64,000 nt of DNA. It comes from Castellaniella defragrans_A (GTDB lineage: Bacteria; Pseudomonadota; Gammaproteobacteria; Burkholderiales; Burkholderiaceae_B). Positions 24,792 through 33,593 of the stretch are shown here, piece by piece. Every line of letters starts with the position of its first letter. Position 1 is the stretch's first letter. The translations under genes and the position numbers were made by a program. The DNA is taken from the NCBI RefSeq assembly GCF_040394755.1, contig NZ_JBEBRQ010000001.1. The stretch is one strand, 5' to 3'. The notes below the pieces were generated by a model. It was not told where the DNA came from and made no database searches. It saw only the letters and a program-made list of their open reading frames with translations.

Positions 24792-26009
24792 ATGAATTTA
24801 TTGCGACAACCCAAAGCCGTCCTGGCGGTGGCGTTCGCCTGTGTCATTGCCTTCATGGGTATCGGGCTGGTCGATCCGATCCTGAAACCCATCGCTGATT
24901 CTCTGGGAGCCACGCCGTCGCAGACTTCGCTGCTGTTCACCAGTTACATGGCCGTGATGGGTCTGGCGATGCTGATCACCAGCGTCGTTTCCAGCCGCCT
25001 GGGCGTCAAGTCGACCCTGCTGCTCGGGCTGGCGATCATCATCGTGGGCGCGGGTCTGGCGGGCCTGTCGGATTCGATCCGGGCCATCGTCGGCTATCGC
25101 GCCATCTGGGGCCTGGGCAATGCCTTGTTCGTCGCCACGGCGCTGACGGCCATCGTCAGCGCCTCGTCGGGGTCGGTGCGCGACGCCATCATTTTTTATG
25201 AGGCGGCGCTGGGCGTCGGGATTGCCGCCGGCCCGCTGATCGGTGGTGTGCTCGGTTCGATTTCGTGGCGCGGGCCGTTTTTTGGGGTTTCCGTGTTGAT
25301 GGCGGCGGCTTTCCTGGTCACTGGCCTGCTGCTGCCCGCGGCGGCTGACCGGCCCAGGCCCAGCTCGCTGCGCGATCCGTTCCGGGCGCTCAGCCATCCG
25401 GGGCTGCTGGGCGTGGCTCTGACCTCCCTGTTCTACAACTTCGGTTTTTTTACCCTGCTGGCCTATACCCCCTTCCCCCTGGACATGACAGCCCGGGAGG
25501 TTGGGCTGATTTTCTTCGGCTGGGGGGTGATGCTGGCTTTTGCCTCGGTAATCCTGGCGCCCCGGCTGCAGGGGGTGTTTGGCACGATCCGCGCCATTCT
25601 CATCGCGCTCACGGGTTTTGCGCTGGTACTGGCGATGATGGCGATCTGGACCGATTACAAGGCGGTCCTGGTCGTCGGCGTGGTCGTGGCCGGCCTGTTC
25701 CTCGGAATCAACAATACGCTGGTGACTGAAACCGTGATGAAGGCCGCGCCAGTCGAACGGAGCGTGGCCTCGGCGGCCTACAGCTTCGTGCGGTTCAGCG
25801 GCGGCGCGATTGCCCCGTGGCTGGCCGGCTACCTGGGCGAAACGATCAACGACCATGTGCCGTACTGGGTCGGGGCTGCCGCCGTGATGCTGGGGGTGTT
25901 GGTGCTGGCCGCGAGCCGGCGCCATCTGGGCCACATCGACAGGTCGCACACGATCTCGACCGTGGCGCCAAAGACGCAGGCCATACCGCTTCCCATTCCG
26001 AAGTCTTGA
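24792..26009 (+). CDS. MFS drug-type efflux transporter
   Basis: A 405-residue 12-helix permease of the major facilitator superfamily. It shows IGLVDPILKPIADSLGATPSQTSLLFTSYMAVMGLAMLI in helices 1-2 and GYRAIWGLGNALFVATALTAIVSAS near helix 4, resembling H+-coupled drug exporters. A GAGGAAG precedes the ATG. It forms a likely operon with the upstream MarR gene, pointing to inducible export of a toxic compound that cannot be named from the sequence. Confidence 0.88.
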   Translation: MNLLRQPKAVLAVAFACVIAFMGIGLVDPILKPIADSLGATPSQTSLLFTSYMAVMGLAMLITSVVSSRLGVKSTLLLGLAIIIVGAGLAGLSDSIRAIVGYRAIWGLGNALFVATALTAIVSASSGSVRDAIIFYEAALGVGIAAGPLIGGVLGSISWRGPFFGVSVLMAAAFLVTGLLLPAAADRPRPSSLRDPFRALSHPGLLGVALTSLFYNFGFFTLLAYTPFPLDMTAREVGLIFFGWGVMLAFASVILAPRLQGVFGTIRAILIALTGFALVLAMMAIWTDYKAVLVVGVVVAGLFLGINNTLVTETVMKAAPVERSVASAAYSFVRFSGGAIAPWLAGYLGETINDHVPYWVGAAAVMLGVLVLAASRRHLGHIDRSHTISTVAPKTQAIPLPIPKS

Positions 26010-26142
26010 CCCGGATTACCGCAGCGTCATTTTCAGAGACCCCGGTCTGGAACGGATTCTTTTTGCGCGCGTCCAATCCTACAATTGTCATCCCGTTCAT
26101 TGGAATATCTCGGCGACTGCTTTCCGGATCGTCGAGACGCAC

Positions 26143-27180
26143 ATGAAGCAATCCGCTCTCGCCCCCATCCTGCATCGGCGCCGAACCTGGCGGGAACTCG
26201 CCGTGCGCATGCCGATCCTGCCGGGGTTATGCCTGGCCTTGGCCCTGGCTCTCTGTCCAGCCGCCCAGGCGGTTCAGGCGATGATGCCGGCGGGGCCAAA
26301 GGCCGCTGCGCAAGCATCCCCGGACTGTTCGGGCGGCAAGGTGCTGAGCTTCGTTGCCCATCCCGATGACGACCTGCTGTTCATGAATCCCGACCAGGAT
26401 GATGCGATCCGCCAGGGCCGCTGCGTGCGCACGGTCTACTTGACGACGGGCGACCGGGGCGAGGGGATGGGCTATACCCTGGCGCGCGAGCGCGGCCTCA
26501 TGGCCGCCTACGCCGCCATGGCTGGCACGGCGGACGTCTGGGACACCGATGGCCTGGCAGTCGGCCGGCACACCCTGGTGCGTCACACCCTGCGCGCCAA
26601 TCCGCGCATCCAGCTCATCATGCTGCGCCTGCCCGATCCCTGGCTGGGCGCAGGCTGGGGCAGTCTGACGCCCCTGAGCCGGCTGGAATCGGTACCCCAC
26701 GCCAGTGTGCGATCCTATGCGCCTTATCCGGACACCTACACGCGCGGCGAACTGGTCCGTCTGCTGGCCAACCTGATCCGCGAGGAACAGCCCCAGGTGA
26801 TCCGCCTGATGGATCCCTCGATCGACATCCCTTATCGGTCGCTGTGCTGGCGCTGCCCCGGGCACGATCATCCCGATCATATTGCCGGCGCCCGACTGGT
26901 CGAGGCCGCGATGGCGCTCGCGCCGGGCGCGTATTCCCGCACGGCCTACCTGAATTATCCCAGCCAGGAGCGCCGGGCCAATCTGGATGCCGCCCAGATC
27001 GCTCGCAAGACGGAAATCTTTCTGCGCTATGCGAAGGACGATCCGCGGTCCTGCCGGCCTGGGACCGACTGCTCGAAACCCAAAGGCCCCGAAGCCGCCT
27101 GGGTCAGGCGGCAGTATTACGCCCAGCCCGCGCTTCAGCCGCTGCAAGCCCAGGCGTCTCAGGTGAAATCCAGGCCTTGA
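26143..27180 (+). CDS. secreted PIG-L family deacetylase
   Basis: A 345-residue protein with an N-terminal signal (basic 11-22, hydrophobic core about 23-38, AQA end near 43). The PIG-L zinc motif appears as AHPDDD at 72-77, where the family usually has AHPDDE, and the second site as HDHPDH at 241-246. Family members remove N-acetyl groups from GlcNAc conjugates. Export suggests a cell-wall or extracellular polysaccharide substrate; this is inference. It stands alone before tRNA-Arg. Confidence 0.85.
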   Translation: MKQSALAPILHRRRTWRELAVRMPILPGLCLALALALCPAAQAVQAMMPAGPKAAAQASPDCSGGKVLSFVAHPDDDLLFMNPDQDDAIRQGRCVRTVYLTTGDRGEGMGYTLARERGLMAAYAAMAGTADVWDTDGLAVGRHTLVRHTLRANPRIQLIMLRLPDPWLGAGWGSLTPLSRLESVPHASVRSYAPYPDTYTRGELVRLLANLIREEQPQVIRLMDPSIDIPYRSLCWRCPGHDHPDHIAGARLVEAAMALAPGAYSRTAYLNYPSQERRANLDAAQIARKTEIFLRYAKDDPRSCRPGTDCSKPKGPEAAWVRRQYYAQPALQPLQAQASQVKSRP

Positions 27181-27199
27181 TCGCGTATTGCGGGCTTTT

Positions 27200-27276
27200 T
27201 GGTCCGCCCTACTGGATTCGAACCAGTGACCTACGGCTTAGAAGGCCGTTGCTCTATCCAACTGAGCTAAGGGCGG
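27200..27276 (-). tRNA. tRNA-Arg (anticodon UCU)
   Basis: A 77-nt cloverleaf on the minus strand: acceptor arms CCGCCCT/AGGGCGG pair fully, the anticodon stem ACGGC/GCCGT encloses loop CTTCTAA (anticodon TCT), and the T loop is TTCGAAT. Discriminator A and an encoded CCA end at 27200. Confidence 0.95.
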
Positions 27277-27442
27277 GGAGCAGGGGAGTAGCGGATTTTA
27301 CGATCCCAGGATTCTAACGTGCATTTCGCGGGTCGGTGTTTTCCCTGATCTTTCAGTGGATCGAACCCTCTGTAAGGCCCCCGTAAGGTCTGGTTTTTAT
27401 CTTGCAATGCATCATACGAACCATCCCAAGCAGGAGACACAC

Positions 27443-27751
27443 ATGGGAGACAAGCGGACACAATCTATCGTGTCGAATCCAAAATACCAGCATTTGCGGC
27501 GGACGCGGCTGCGCTACGGCTGGACCTTGGCCGTGATCATGCTGGTGGTGTATTACAGCTTCATCGGCGTGATTGCGTTCGACAAGGAACTGTTCTCACT
27601 GAAGCTGGGCGATGGCGTCATGACCTGGGGCATCCCGGTCGGTTTCGGCGTGATCGTGTTCAGCGTGCTGATCACCGGTCTGTACGTGCGCCGGGCCAAT
27701 AAGGAATTCGATCGCCTGACCCGCGAAATCGTTCAGGAGGCCGGACAATGA
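27443..27751 (+). CDS. yjcH: DUF485 membrane protein, YjcH-like partner of ActP
   Basis: A 102-residue protein with two transmembrane helices (about 28-47 and 63-84) and the DUF485 pattern NPKYQHLRRTRLRYGWTLAVIMLVVYYSFI. The ATG at 27443 follows AGGAG. Its stop overlaps the actP start as ATGA, the same linkage as E. coli yjcH-actP. The exact role is unknown; it is thought to go with the permease. Confidence 0.92.
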   Translation: MGDKRTQSIVSNPKYQHLRRTRLRYGWTLAVIMLVVYYSFIGVIAFDKELFSLKLGDGVMTWGIPVGFGVIVFSVLITGLYVRRANKEFDRLTREIVQEAGQ

Positions 27752-29466
27752 ACCGCATGACCATGCGCGCGCTGGGCGCGCTGACCCTGGTGGCCCTGGC
27801 CTCGACCGCGCAAGCCGCGGGCGGCGACCTGGGCGAGCTGCAGAAGCAGCCCACCAACTGGACTGCCATCATCATGTTCGGCCTGTTCGTGCTCCTGACT
27901 TTGTGGATCACGAAATGGGCGGCGCGCCGGACCCGCTCCGCCGCCGACTTCTACACTGCCGGCGGCGGCATCACCGGTTTTCAGAATGGTCTGGCGATCG
28001 CCGGGGACTATATGTCCGCCGCGTCGTTCCTGGGCATTTCCGCCGCCGTGATGATCAGCGGTTACGATGGCCTGATCTATTCCATCGGCTTCCTGGTGGG
28101 CTGGCCCATCCTGACCTTCCTGCTGGCCGAGCGCCTGCGCAACCTGGGCAAGTTCACCTTTGCCGATGTGGCGGCCTACCGCTTCAAGCAAGGGCCGATC
28201 CGCGCCTTTGCCGCCTCGGGCACTCTGGTGGTGGTGGCGTTCTACCTGATCGCCCAGATGGTCGGCGCCGGCCAGTTGATCAAGCTGCTGTTCGGCCTGG
28301 AATACTGGATCGCCGTGGTCGTGGTCGGCGTGCTGATGATGGTCTATGTGCTGTTTGGCGGCATGACGGCCACCACCTGGGTGCAGATCATCAAGGCGGC
28401 CATGCTGCTGGGCGGCGCGACCTTCATGGCCCTGATGGTGATGGCGCATTACGGCTTCTCGCCGGAACGCCTGTTCGCCGCCGCGGTCGAGGTCAAGACG
28501 CTGTCCATGATCAATGCCGGCAAGGACGCCGCCGAGGCTGGCGCGCTGGGGCAGTCCATCATGGGGCCGGGCAACTTCATCAAGGATCCGATCAGCGCGA
28601 TTTCCTTCGGCATGGCGCTGATGTTCGGGACGGCCGGTCTGCCGCACATCCTGATGCGCTTCTTCACCGTGCCCGATGCGCGCGAGGCCCGCAAGTCGGT
28701 GTTCTGGGCGACGACCTGGATCGGCTATTTCTACATTCTGACCTTCATCATCGGCTTTGGCGCCATCGTGCTGGTGTCCACCAATCCGCAGTTCCTGGAT
28801 GCGGCCGGCGGCCTGATCGGCGGAGGCAACATGGCGGCGGTGCACCTGGCCGACGCCGTGGGCGGCAACGTGTTCCTGGGCTTCATGTCGGCCGTGGCCT
28901 TCGCCACGATCCTGGCGGTGGTGGCGGGCCTGACGCTGTCGGGCACTTCGGCGGTGTCGCACGATATCTTCGCGACGCTGATCATGAAGGGCGAGGCCTC
29001 GCGGCACGAGGAAATGCGGGTCGCCAAGATCACCACGGTCGTCCTTGGGATCGTCGCCGTGGTGCTGGGCATCGCCTTTGAAAAGCAGAACATCGCCTTC
29101 ATGGTGTCGCTCGCTTTCGCCGTGGCGGCCTCGGCCAATTTCCCGGTGCTGTTCATGTCGGTGCTCTGGAAGAACTGCACCACACGCGGCGCGATGATTG
29201 GCGGCTTCGCTGGTCTGATCAGCGCCGTGGCCCTGACGGTGGTGTCGCCGTCCGTCTGGGAGACCACCCTGGGCAATCCGGCGGGTTCGGCCTGGTTCCC
29301 CTACGCCTCGCCGGCGTTGTTCTCGATGACGATCGGTTTCGTGTCGATCTGGCTGTTCTCGGTGACCGACCGCAGCGAGCGCGCGCGCATCGACCGGGCC
29401 GGTTTCGAGGCTCAGACCGTGCGCAGCGAAACCGGGGTCGGGGCGGCGACTGCCAGCGCGCACTGA
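27748..29466 (+). CDS. actP: ActP, cation/acetate symporter
   Basis: A 572-residue sodium:solute symporter family permease for acetate and related short-chain monocarboxylates. It has a cleavable-type N-terminal signal (about 1-23, ending AQAAGG), as E. coli ActP does, and family motifs TAGGGITGFQNGLAIAGDYMSAASFLGI and SAVAFATILAVVAGLTLSGTSAVSHD. It is translationally coupled to yjcH and ends at a strong terminator. No acs gene is nearby. Confidence 0.95.
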   Translation: MNRMTMRALGALTLVALASTAQAAGGDLGELQKQPTNWTAIIMFGLFVLLTLWITKWAARRTRSAADFYTAGGGITGFQNGLAIAGDYMSAASFLGISAAVMISGYDGLIYSIGFLVGWPILTFLLAERLRNLGKFTFADVAAYRFKQGPIRAFAASGTLVVVAFYLIAQMVGAGQLIKLLFGLEYWIAVVVVGVLMMVYVLFGGMTATTWVQIIKAAMLLGGATFMALMVMAHYGFSPERLFAAAVEVKTLSMINAGKDAAEAGALGQSIMGPGNFIKDPISAISFGMALMFGTAGLPHILMRFFTVPDAREARKSVFWATTWIGYFYILTFIIGFGAIVLVSTNPQFLDAAGGLIGGGNMAAVHLADAVGGNVFLGFMSAVAFATILAVVAGLTLSGTSAVSHDIFATLIMKGEASRHEEMRVAKITTVVLGIVAVVLGIAFEKQNIAFMVSLAFAVAASANFPVLFMSVLWKNCTTRGAMIGGFAGLISAVALTVVSPSVWETTLGNPAGSAWFPYASPALFSMTIGFVSIWLFSVTDRSERARIDRAGFEAQTVRSETGVGAATASAH

Positions 29467-29488
29467 TCTTTTCTCCAGAACCCTCTTG

Positions 29489-29526
29489 CACCCCGGCGGC
29501 CGTGATGGCCGCCGGGGTGTTTTTTT
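29489..29526 (+). terminator. rho-independent terminator of yjcH-actP
   Basis: A 13-bp perfect stem (CACCCCGGCGGCC / GGCCGCCGGGGTG) with a 5-nt loop is followed by seven T residues. A clear intrinsic terminator. Confidence 0.92.
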
Positions 29527-29627
29527 ATGCCGGCAGTCGGTCCGGGGGGGGGGCTACTGTCAATCAGTACTGAAACGGTTCACAATGAAAGGCGATTTTC
29601 ATCATACCTTTCGGAATTTCAGTCATC

Positions 29628-30107
29628 ATGACCCAACGTTTGAACTACTATCAGGCTGCGCCCGAAGCCGCCCGCAAATACAGCGAATTCAGCCAGCTGC
29701 TGCATGCCAATCCGTTCCTCGCGGAAATCGGCCATCTGGTCACCCTGCGGGCTTCGCAGATCAACGGCTGCGCCTTTTGCGTGGATATGCATGTCAAAGA
29801 AGCCAAACTCGCGGGTGAGCGCGAATTGCGCCTGCATCACGTCGCCGTGTGGCGCGAGTCCCCCTTGTTCACGGCCAGGGAAAAGGCCATCCTGGAGTGG
29901 ACCGAGGCTTTGACGCGCCTGTCGCCCGAGGGCGTGCCCGATGCCTTGTTCCAGCGCGTGCGCGAGCATCTGTCCGAGCAGGAGCTCGCCGACCTGAGCT
30001 TTCTGATCGTCGGCATCAACGGCTGGAACCGCCTGGGCGTCGCTTTCCGCGCGGTCCCCGGCTCGGCCGATGCGCAGTTCGGGCTGGACAAGGCGGGATT
30101 GCGCTGA
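29628..30107 (+). CDS. AhpD-like carboxymuconolactone decarboxylase family protein
   Basis: A 159-residue all-helical protein with the AhpD-core CxxC-xxx-H site: C48, C51 and H55 in INGCAFCVDMH. Such proteins act as thiol peroxidase partners or of unknown redox function. The pattern VAVWRESPLFTAREKAILEWTEALT is typical of the alkylhydroperoxidase-core subgroup. An ATGAAA/TTTCAT inverted repeat (about 29585-29602) lies upstream. A second CxxC family member is at 30841-31431. Confidence 0.88.
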   Translation: MTQRLNYYQAAPEAARKYSEFSQLLHANPFLAEIGHLVTLRASQINGCAFCVDMHVKEAKLAGERELRLHHVAVWRESPLFTAREKAILEWTEALTRLSPEGVPDALFQRVREHLSEQELADLSFLIVGINGWNRLGVAFRAVPGSADAQFGLDKAGLR

Positions 30108-30143
30108 TCGCCGGCGCGGTTTCACTCAAGGGGGCAGACGGCC

Positions 30144-30590
30144 ATGAACGTCACTCGGCGCATCAAGAATCTCACCCGGCACATCAAGCAAGAACGAGAC
30201 AGGGGAACGATCGCGGGCTTCCTGCCTTGCGTGCTCACGTCCGTGACCGAGGCCGCATCAAAATTCGGCCTGACGGACGCATCGGAGTGCTACAAAGAAA
30301 TCGATGATGTCGAGGCGGTCATGGTTTTGACGCGCGTGCTCCACAATGGTCTGGCATATACCAGCGACGAGATCATGCCGTTGGCGGAAGCCAGGAATCT
30401 TGCGGCCAGCTTCATCGCCGAGTTTTCAAATGTGCCCGCGCGCTTCTTCACAAACGGCAACTGGGGGTCGCCCCGAGCCGCTGAGGCAGGGCGCAGCTGG
30501 CATCCCGCCACATCCAGCACGTTTGACGCCGGAGTCGTCGTGCTATCCGATCATGGCATTGGCTGCGTCTGGTGCATGGATGAGGATTGA
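30144..30590 (+). CDS. hypothetical protein of unknown function
   Basis: I do not recognise this 148-residue protein. It has a basic N-terminus (MNVTRRIKNLTRHIKQERDRG), no signal peptide or membrane helix, a helical centre (LPLAEARNLAASFIAEFSN-like spacing), and ends with CVWCMDED, a CxxC followed by acidic residues. A GGGGG lies 10 bp before the ATG. Codon use is less GC-biased than in neighbours, and the gene sits between an AhpD gene and tRNA-Ala, which suggests possible transfer. It could be co-transcribed with the AhpD gene 36 bp upstream. Confidence 0.7.
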   Translation: MNVTRRIKNLTRHIKQERDRGTIAGFLPCVLTSVTEAASKFGLTDASECYKEIDDVEAVMVLTRVLHNGLAYTSDEIMPLAEARNLAASFIAEFSNVPARFFTNGNWGSPRAAEAGRSWHPATSSTFDAGVVVLSDHGIGCVWCMDED

Positions 30591-30604
30591 GGCGCGGACG
30601 GTCG

Positions 30605-30638
30605 AAAAAAAGCCCCTAACCTGTTTGGCTAAGGGCTT
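30605..30638 (-). terminator. rho-independent terminator of tRNA-Ala
   Basis: On the minus strand AAGCCCTTAGCC and GGTTAGGGGCTT form a 12-bp stem (with wobble pairs) around AAACA, followed by a run of T. It lies 17 bp after the tRNA 3' end. Confidence 0.85.
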
Positions 30639-30655
30639 GATTCTATCGAGTATCC

Positions 30656-30731
<76 letters not shown>

Positions 30732-30840
30732 GAAAGACAGCAATTCTAGCAGATTCCGAGTGCCGTGTGGGCGGTTCCGTGGCAGCCGCAACGCACAGCC
30801 GCCCGATGGCGCACGCGCCGGCATCGAGGCGGCCGCAGTC

Positions 30841-31431
30841 TCAGGCTTTTTTGTCGCGCGGTATCCGGCCCATCAGGTAGAACTCGTCGTTGGCGCGGAT
30901 CGAGGCGAAGTTCACAAGGCGGTTGCTGAGGCCGAAAAAGGCGCTGATGGCGCCGATGTCCCAGATGTCATCGTCGCTGAAACCGTGGGGATACAGGGCG
31001 TCATAGTCGGCCTGGCCGATGGACTGGGCATCCAGCGAGACCTTCATGGCGAAATCCAGCATGGCTTTTTCGCGCGGCGTGATGTCGGCCTTGTGGTGGT
31101 TGATGGCGACCTGGTCGGCGATCAGCGGGTTGCGGGCGCGGATGCGCAGGATGGCGCCGTGGGCGATGACGCAGTACTGGCAGCGGTTTGCGCCCGAGGT
31201 GGCGACAATGATCATTTCGCGTTCGGCCTGGGTGAGACCGCTTTCTTTTTCCATGAGGGCGTCGTGATAGGCGAAAAACGCCCGGAACTCGGCGGGACGG
31301 TGCGCCAGGGCCAGGAAGACATTGGGGATGAAGCCGGACTTTTCCTGGACGGCGAGGATGCGCGTGCGCAGGTCCTCGGGCAGGGTGTTGATGTCGGGAA
31401 TCGGAAAACGGCTGATGGGAGGTGTGCTCAT
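30841..31431 (-). CDS. peroxidase-related AhpD-like enzyme
   Basis: A 196-residue carboxymuconolactone decarboxylase family protein with C84, C87 and H91 in NRCQYCVIAHGA, the peroxidatic CxxC-xxx-H arrangement. It starts MSTPPISRFPIPDINTLPEDLR and contains EKSGFIPNVFLALAHRPAEFRAFFAYHDALM, the pattern of the uncharacterised peroxidase-related subgroup. Probably involved in peroxide or thiol redox; the substrate is unknown. Divergent from argG. Confidence 0.88.
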   Translation of the reverse strand: MSTPPISRFPIPDINTLPEDLRTRILAVQEKSGFIPNVFLALAHRPAEFRAFFAYHDALMEKESGLTQAEREMIIVATSGANRCQYCVIAHGAILRIRARNPLIADQVAINHHKADITPREKAMLDFAMKVSLDAQSIGQADYDALYPHGFSDDDIWDIGAISAFFGLSNRLVNFASIRANDEFYLMGRIPRDKKA

Positions 31432-31571
31432 GGGGCGGGTCCTGGTGTCTTGCTCGTTTGATCGGGGGCGCTCGAATCTGGAGGCCCTTTAAAGTAGCAT
31501 AGTGCGCGGGGGCCGCGGCCTGGGGGAGGGGACGCGATTGGCGCATCGGCCGGCGAATGCCGGGCCGACGA

Positions 31572-31577
31572 TATAAT
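31572..31577 (+). promoter_or_regulatory. argG -10 element
   Basis: A perfect TATAAT lies 40 bp before the argG ATG. The -35 region 17 bp upstream is GC-rich with no good match, so the promoter may depend on an activator or be only partly visible. Confidence 0.4.
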
Positions 31578-31616
31578 GCTCGATTGACTCAAATGCATGG
31601 ACTTGCCGGATTTCAC

Positions 31617-32960
31617 ATGAGCACAACCATACTCGAAGACCTGCCGATCGGGCAGAAGGTCGGCATCGCCTTCTCGGGCGGGCTGGATACCAGCGCCGCT
31701 TTGCTGTGGATGCACAACAAGGGCGCGCTGCCTTACGCTTATACGGCCAATCTCGGGCAGCCGGACGAGCCCGACTACGACGAGATTCCGCGCAAGGCGC
31801 TGCGCTATGGGGCGCAGGGCGCGCGCCTGATCGATTGCCGCGCCCAGCTGGTGGCCGAGGGGATTGCGGCGTTGCAGTGCAATGCCTTTCACATCTCGAC
31901 GGGCGGGGTGACGTATTTCAACACCACGCCGATCGGGCGCGCGGTGACCGGCACCATGCTGGTGGCGGCCATGAAAGAGGACGACGTCAACATCTGGGGC
32001 GATGGCAGCACCTTCAAGGGCAACGACATCGAGCGCTTCTACCGCTATGGTCTGCTGACCAATCCCGAATTGCGCATCTACAAGCCCTGGCTGGACCAGC
32101 GCTTCATCGACGAACTGGGCGGCCGCGCCGAGATGTCCGAGTACATGCGCGAAAATGGCTTCGACTACAAGATGTCGGCGGAAAAGGCCTATTCGACCGA
32201 TTCCAACATGCTGGGCGCGACCCACGAGGCCAAGGATCTGGAGCATCTGGATTCCGGCATCCGCATCGTCTCGCCGATCATGGGCGTGGCGTTCTGGCGG
32301 CCCGAGGTCGAGGTGGCCGCCGAGGAGGTCACGGTGCGTTTCGACGAAGGCCGTCCGGTGGCCCTGAACGGTGTCGAGTACGATGATCTGGTCGAGCTCA
32401 TGCTCGAGGCCAATCGCATCGGCGGGCGTCACGGCCTGGGCATGAGCGACCAGATCGAGAACCGCATCATCGAGGCCAAGAGCCGCGGCATCTATGAGGC
32501 GCCGGGCATGGCGCTGCTGCATATCGCCTACGAGCGTCTGGTCACCGGCATCCACAACGAGGATACGATCGAGCAGTACCGCATCAATGGCCTGCGCCTG
32601 GGGCGCCTGCTGTACCAGGGCCGCTGGTTCGATCCCCAGGCCATCATGCTGCGCGAGACGGCGCAGCGCTGGGTGGCGCGCGCGATCACCGGTGAGGTCG
32701 TCCTCGAACTGCGGCGTGGCAATGATTATTCGATCCTGGACACGCGCTCGCCCAACCTGACCTACCAGCCCGAACGCCTGACGATGGAAAAGGGCGAGTC
32801 GATGTTCTCGCCGCGCGATCGCATCGGCCAGTTGACGATGCGCAATCTCGATATCGTCGATACCCGGGACAAGCTGTTCACGTACACCCGGGCGGGGCTG
32901 CTGTCGGTCTCCGGGCAGACCGCCATTCCGCAGCTCGAGCAGGACCCGGATCGAAAGTGA
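31617..32960 (+). CDS. argG: ArgG, argininosuccinate synthase
   Basis: Joins citrulline and aspartate using ATP, the penultimate step of arginine synthesis. From the ATG at 31617 the 447 residues equal the E. coli long form. The ATP-pyrophosphatase P-loop AFSGGLDTSAAL sits at about 18-29; GDGSTFKGNDIERFYRYGL and ENRIIEAKSRGIYEAPG are family signatures. The 20 codons upstream in frame look non-coding. argF lies nearby at 33594. Confidence 0.97.
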   Translation: MSTTILEDLPIGQKVGIAFSGGLDTSAALLWMHNKGALPYAYTANLGQPDEPDYDEIPRKALRYGAQGARLIDCRAQLVAEGIAALQCNAFHISTGGVTYFNTTPIGRAVTGTMLVAAMKEDDVNIWGDGSTFKGNDIERFYRYGLLTNPELRIYKPWLDQRFIDELGGRAEMSEYMRENGFDYKMSAEKAYSTDSNMLGATHEAKDLEHLDSGIRIVSPIMGVAFWRPEVEVAAEEVTVRFDEGRPVALNGVEYDDLVELMLEANRIGGRHGLGMSDQIENRIIEAKSRGIYEAPGMALLHIAYERLVTGIHNEDTIEQYRINGLRLGRLLYQGRWFDPQAIMLRETAQRWVARAITGEVVLELRRGNDYSILDTRSPNLTYQPERLTMEKGESMFSPRDRIGQLTMRNLDIVDTRDKLFTYTRAGLLSVSGQTAIPQLEQDPDRK

Positions 32961-33046
32961 TCCAGCGTCTGGCGCGGCCATCCGCAGCGAGGTCAGGCGA
33001 GGCGCAATAGTGATACGGCGCCGCGGGCCCCCTCGGGTGATGGCAG

Positions 33047-33076
33047 AAAAATTCCGGCCGAAAGGCTGGAATTTTT
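33047..33076. terminator. bidirectional terminator between argG and the DUF3579 gene
   Basis: AAAAATTCC-G-GCC and GGC-T-GGAATTTTT form a 13-pair stem closed by a GAAA tetraloop, with A and T tracts on both sides. It serves argG on the plus strand and overlaps the DUF3579 stop region on the minus strand. Confidence 0.85.
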
Positions 33077-33384
33077 TACTCGTCCGCGACTGGTTTGTCG
33101 GTGTCGGTGGTCTTGAGATGGTTGCTCTGCGCGAAATCGCAGACGAATTTCCAGGCCAGTGGTTCGATCTGCCGCAGGCGGTGGTCGACCACGACGCAGC
33201 GCACGCCATCGATCACGCGCGGCGTGACATAGGGTGAGTAGCTGATGGGGTTGTTGGGCGCTGGGCCCTTGGGACGGAACTGCGACATGACGCCTGCCAG
33301 CCGTTCAGCCCAATCGCTGGGCCTGAACCGCTGACCCTCCAGGGTGACGCCATGGATGATGAAAAGCTGGACGGGGTTGGTCAT
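33076..33384 (-). CDS. DUF3579 family protein
   Basis: A 102-residue protein matching the betaproteobacterial DUF3579 family: MTNPVQLFIIHGVTLEGQRFRPSDWAERLAGVMSQF, then PYVTPRVIDGVRCVVVDHRLRQIEPLAWKFVCDFAQSN. The ATG at 33384 is chosen because the upstream frame to 33540 reads through a hairpin region with no family likeness. Function is unknown. It is typically linked to argF, as here. Confidence 0.85.
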   Translation of the reverse strand: MTNPVQLFIIHGVTLEGQRFRPSDWAERLAGVMSQFRPKGPAPNNPISYSPYVTPRVIDGVRCVVVDHRLRQIEPLAWKFVCDFAQSNHLKTTDTDKPVADE

Positions 33385-33411
33385 GTGGATTCCGAGGGAG
33401 AAGCTCGCTCT

Positions 33412-33458
33412 TTTTTGCCGTGGGGCAGCCCCGGGGCAAAAAGCGACCCCTTTTGGGG
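33412..33458. repeat. two adjacent hairpins in the DUF3579-argF divergent region
   Basis: A stem with TTTTTGCC/GGCAAAAA outside and GGGG/CCCC inside (33412-33442, loop CAG) is followed by CCCCTTTTGGGG (33447-33458). Both lie in the leader of the minus-strand gene, about 135 bp or more before argF. They could be an attenuator, a terminator or protein sites; no arginine-rich leader peptide is evident. Confidence 0.5.
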
Positions 33459-33593
33459 GGAGCAGGCCGAAGGTGCGGCATGGGGGCGATGTCTTGAGCG
33501 TGCGTGGCAACCTTCGCCGCGCATTGTATCTGATTGGCATTTTGCGCGTGCCGGTTGACCACGGTAAGATGCTTGTTTTAACCAGGGCTTTGT

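Noticed and set aside
27733..29463. An open frame of 576 codons on the minus strand opposite actP
   Set aside because: Same explanation: it mirrors actP exactly, and the translation is His/Arg/Gly-rich with no domain.
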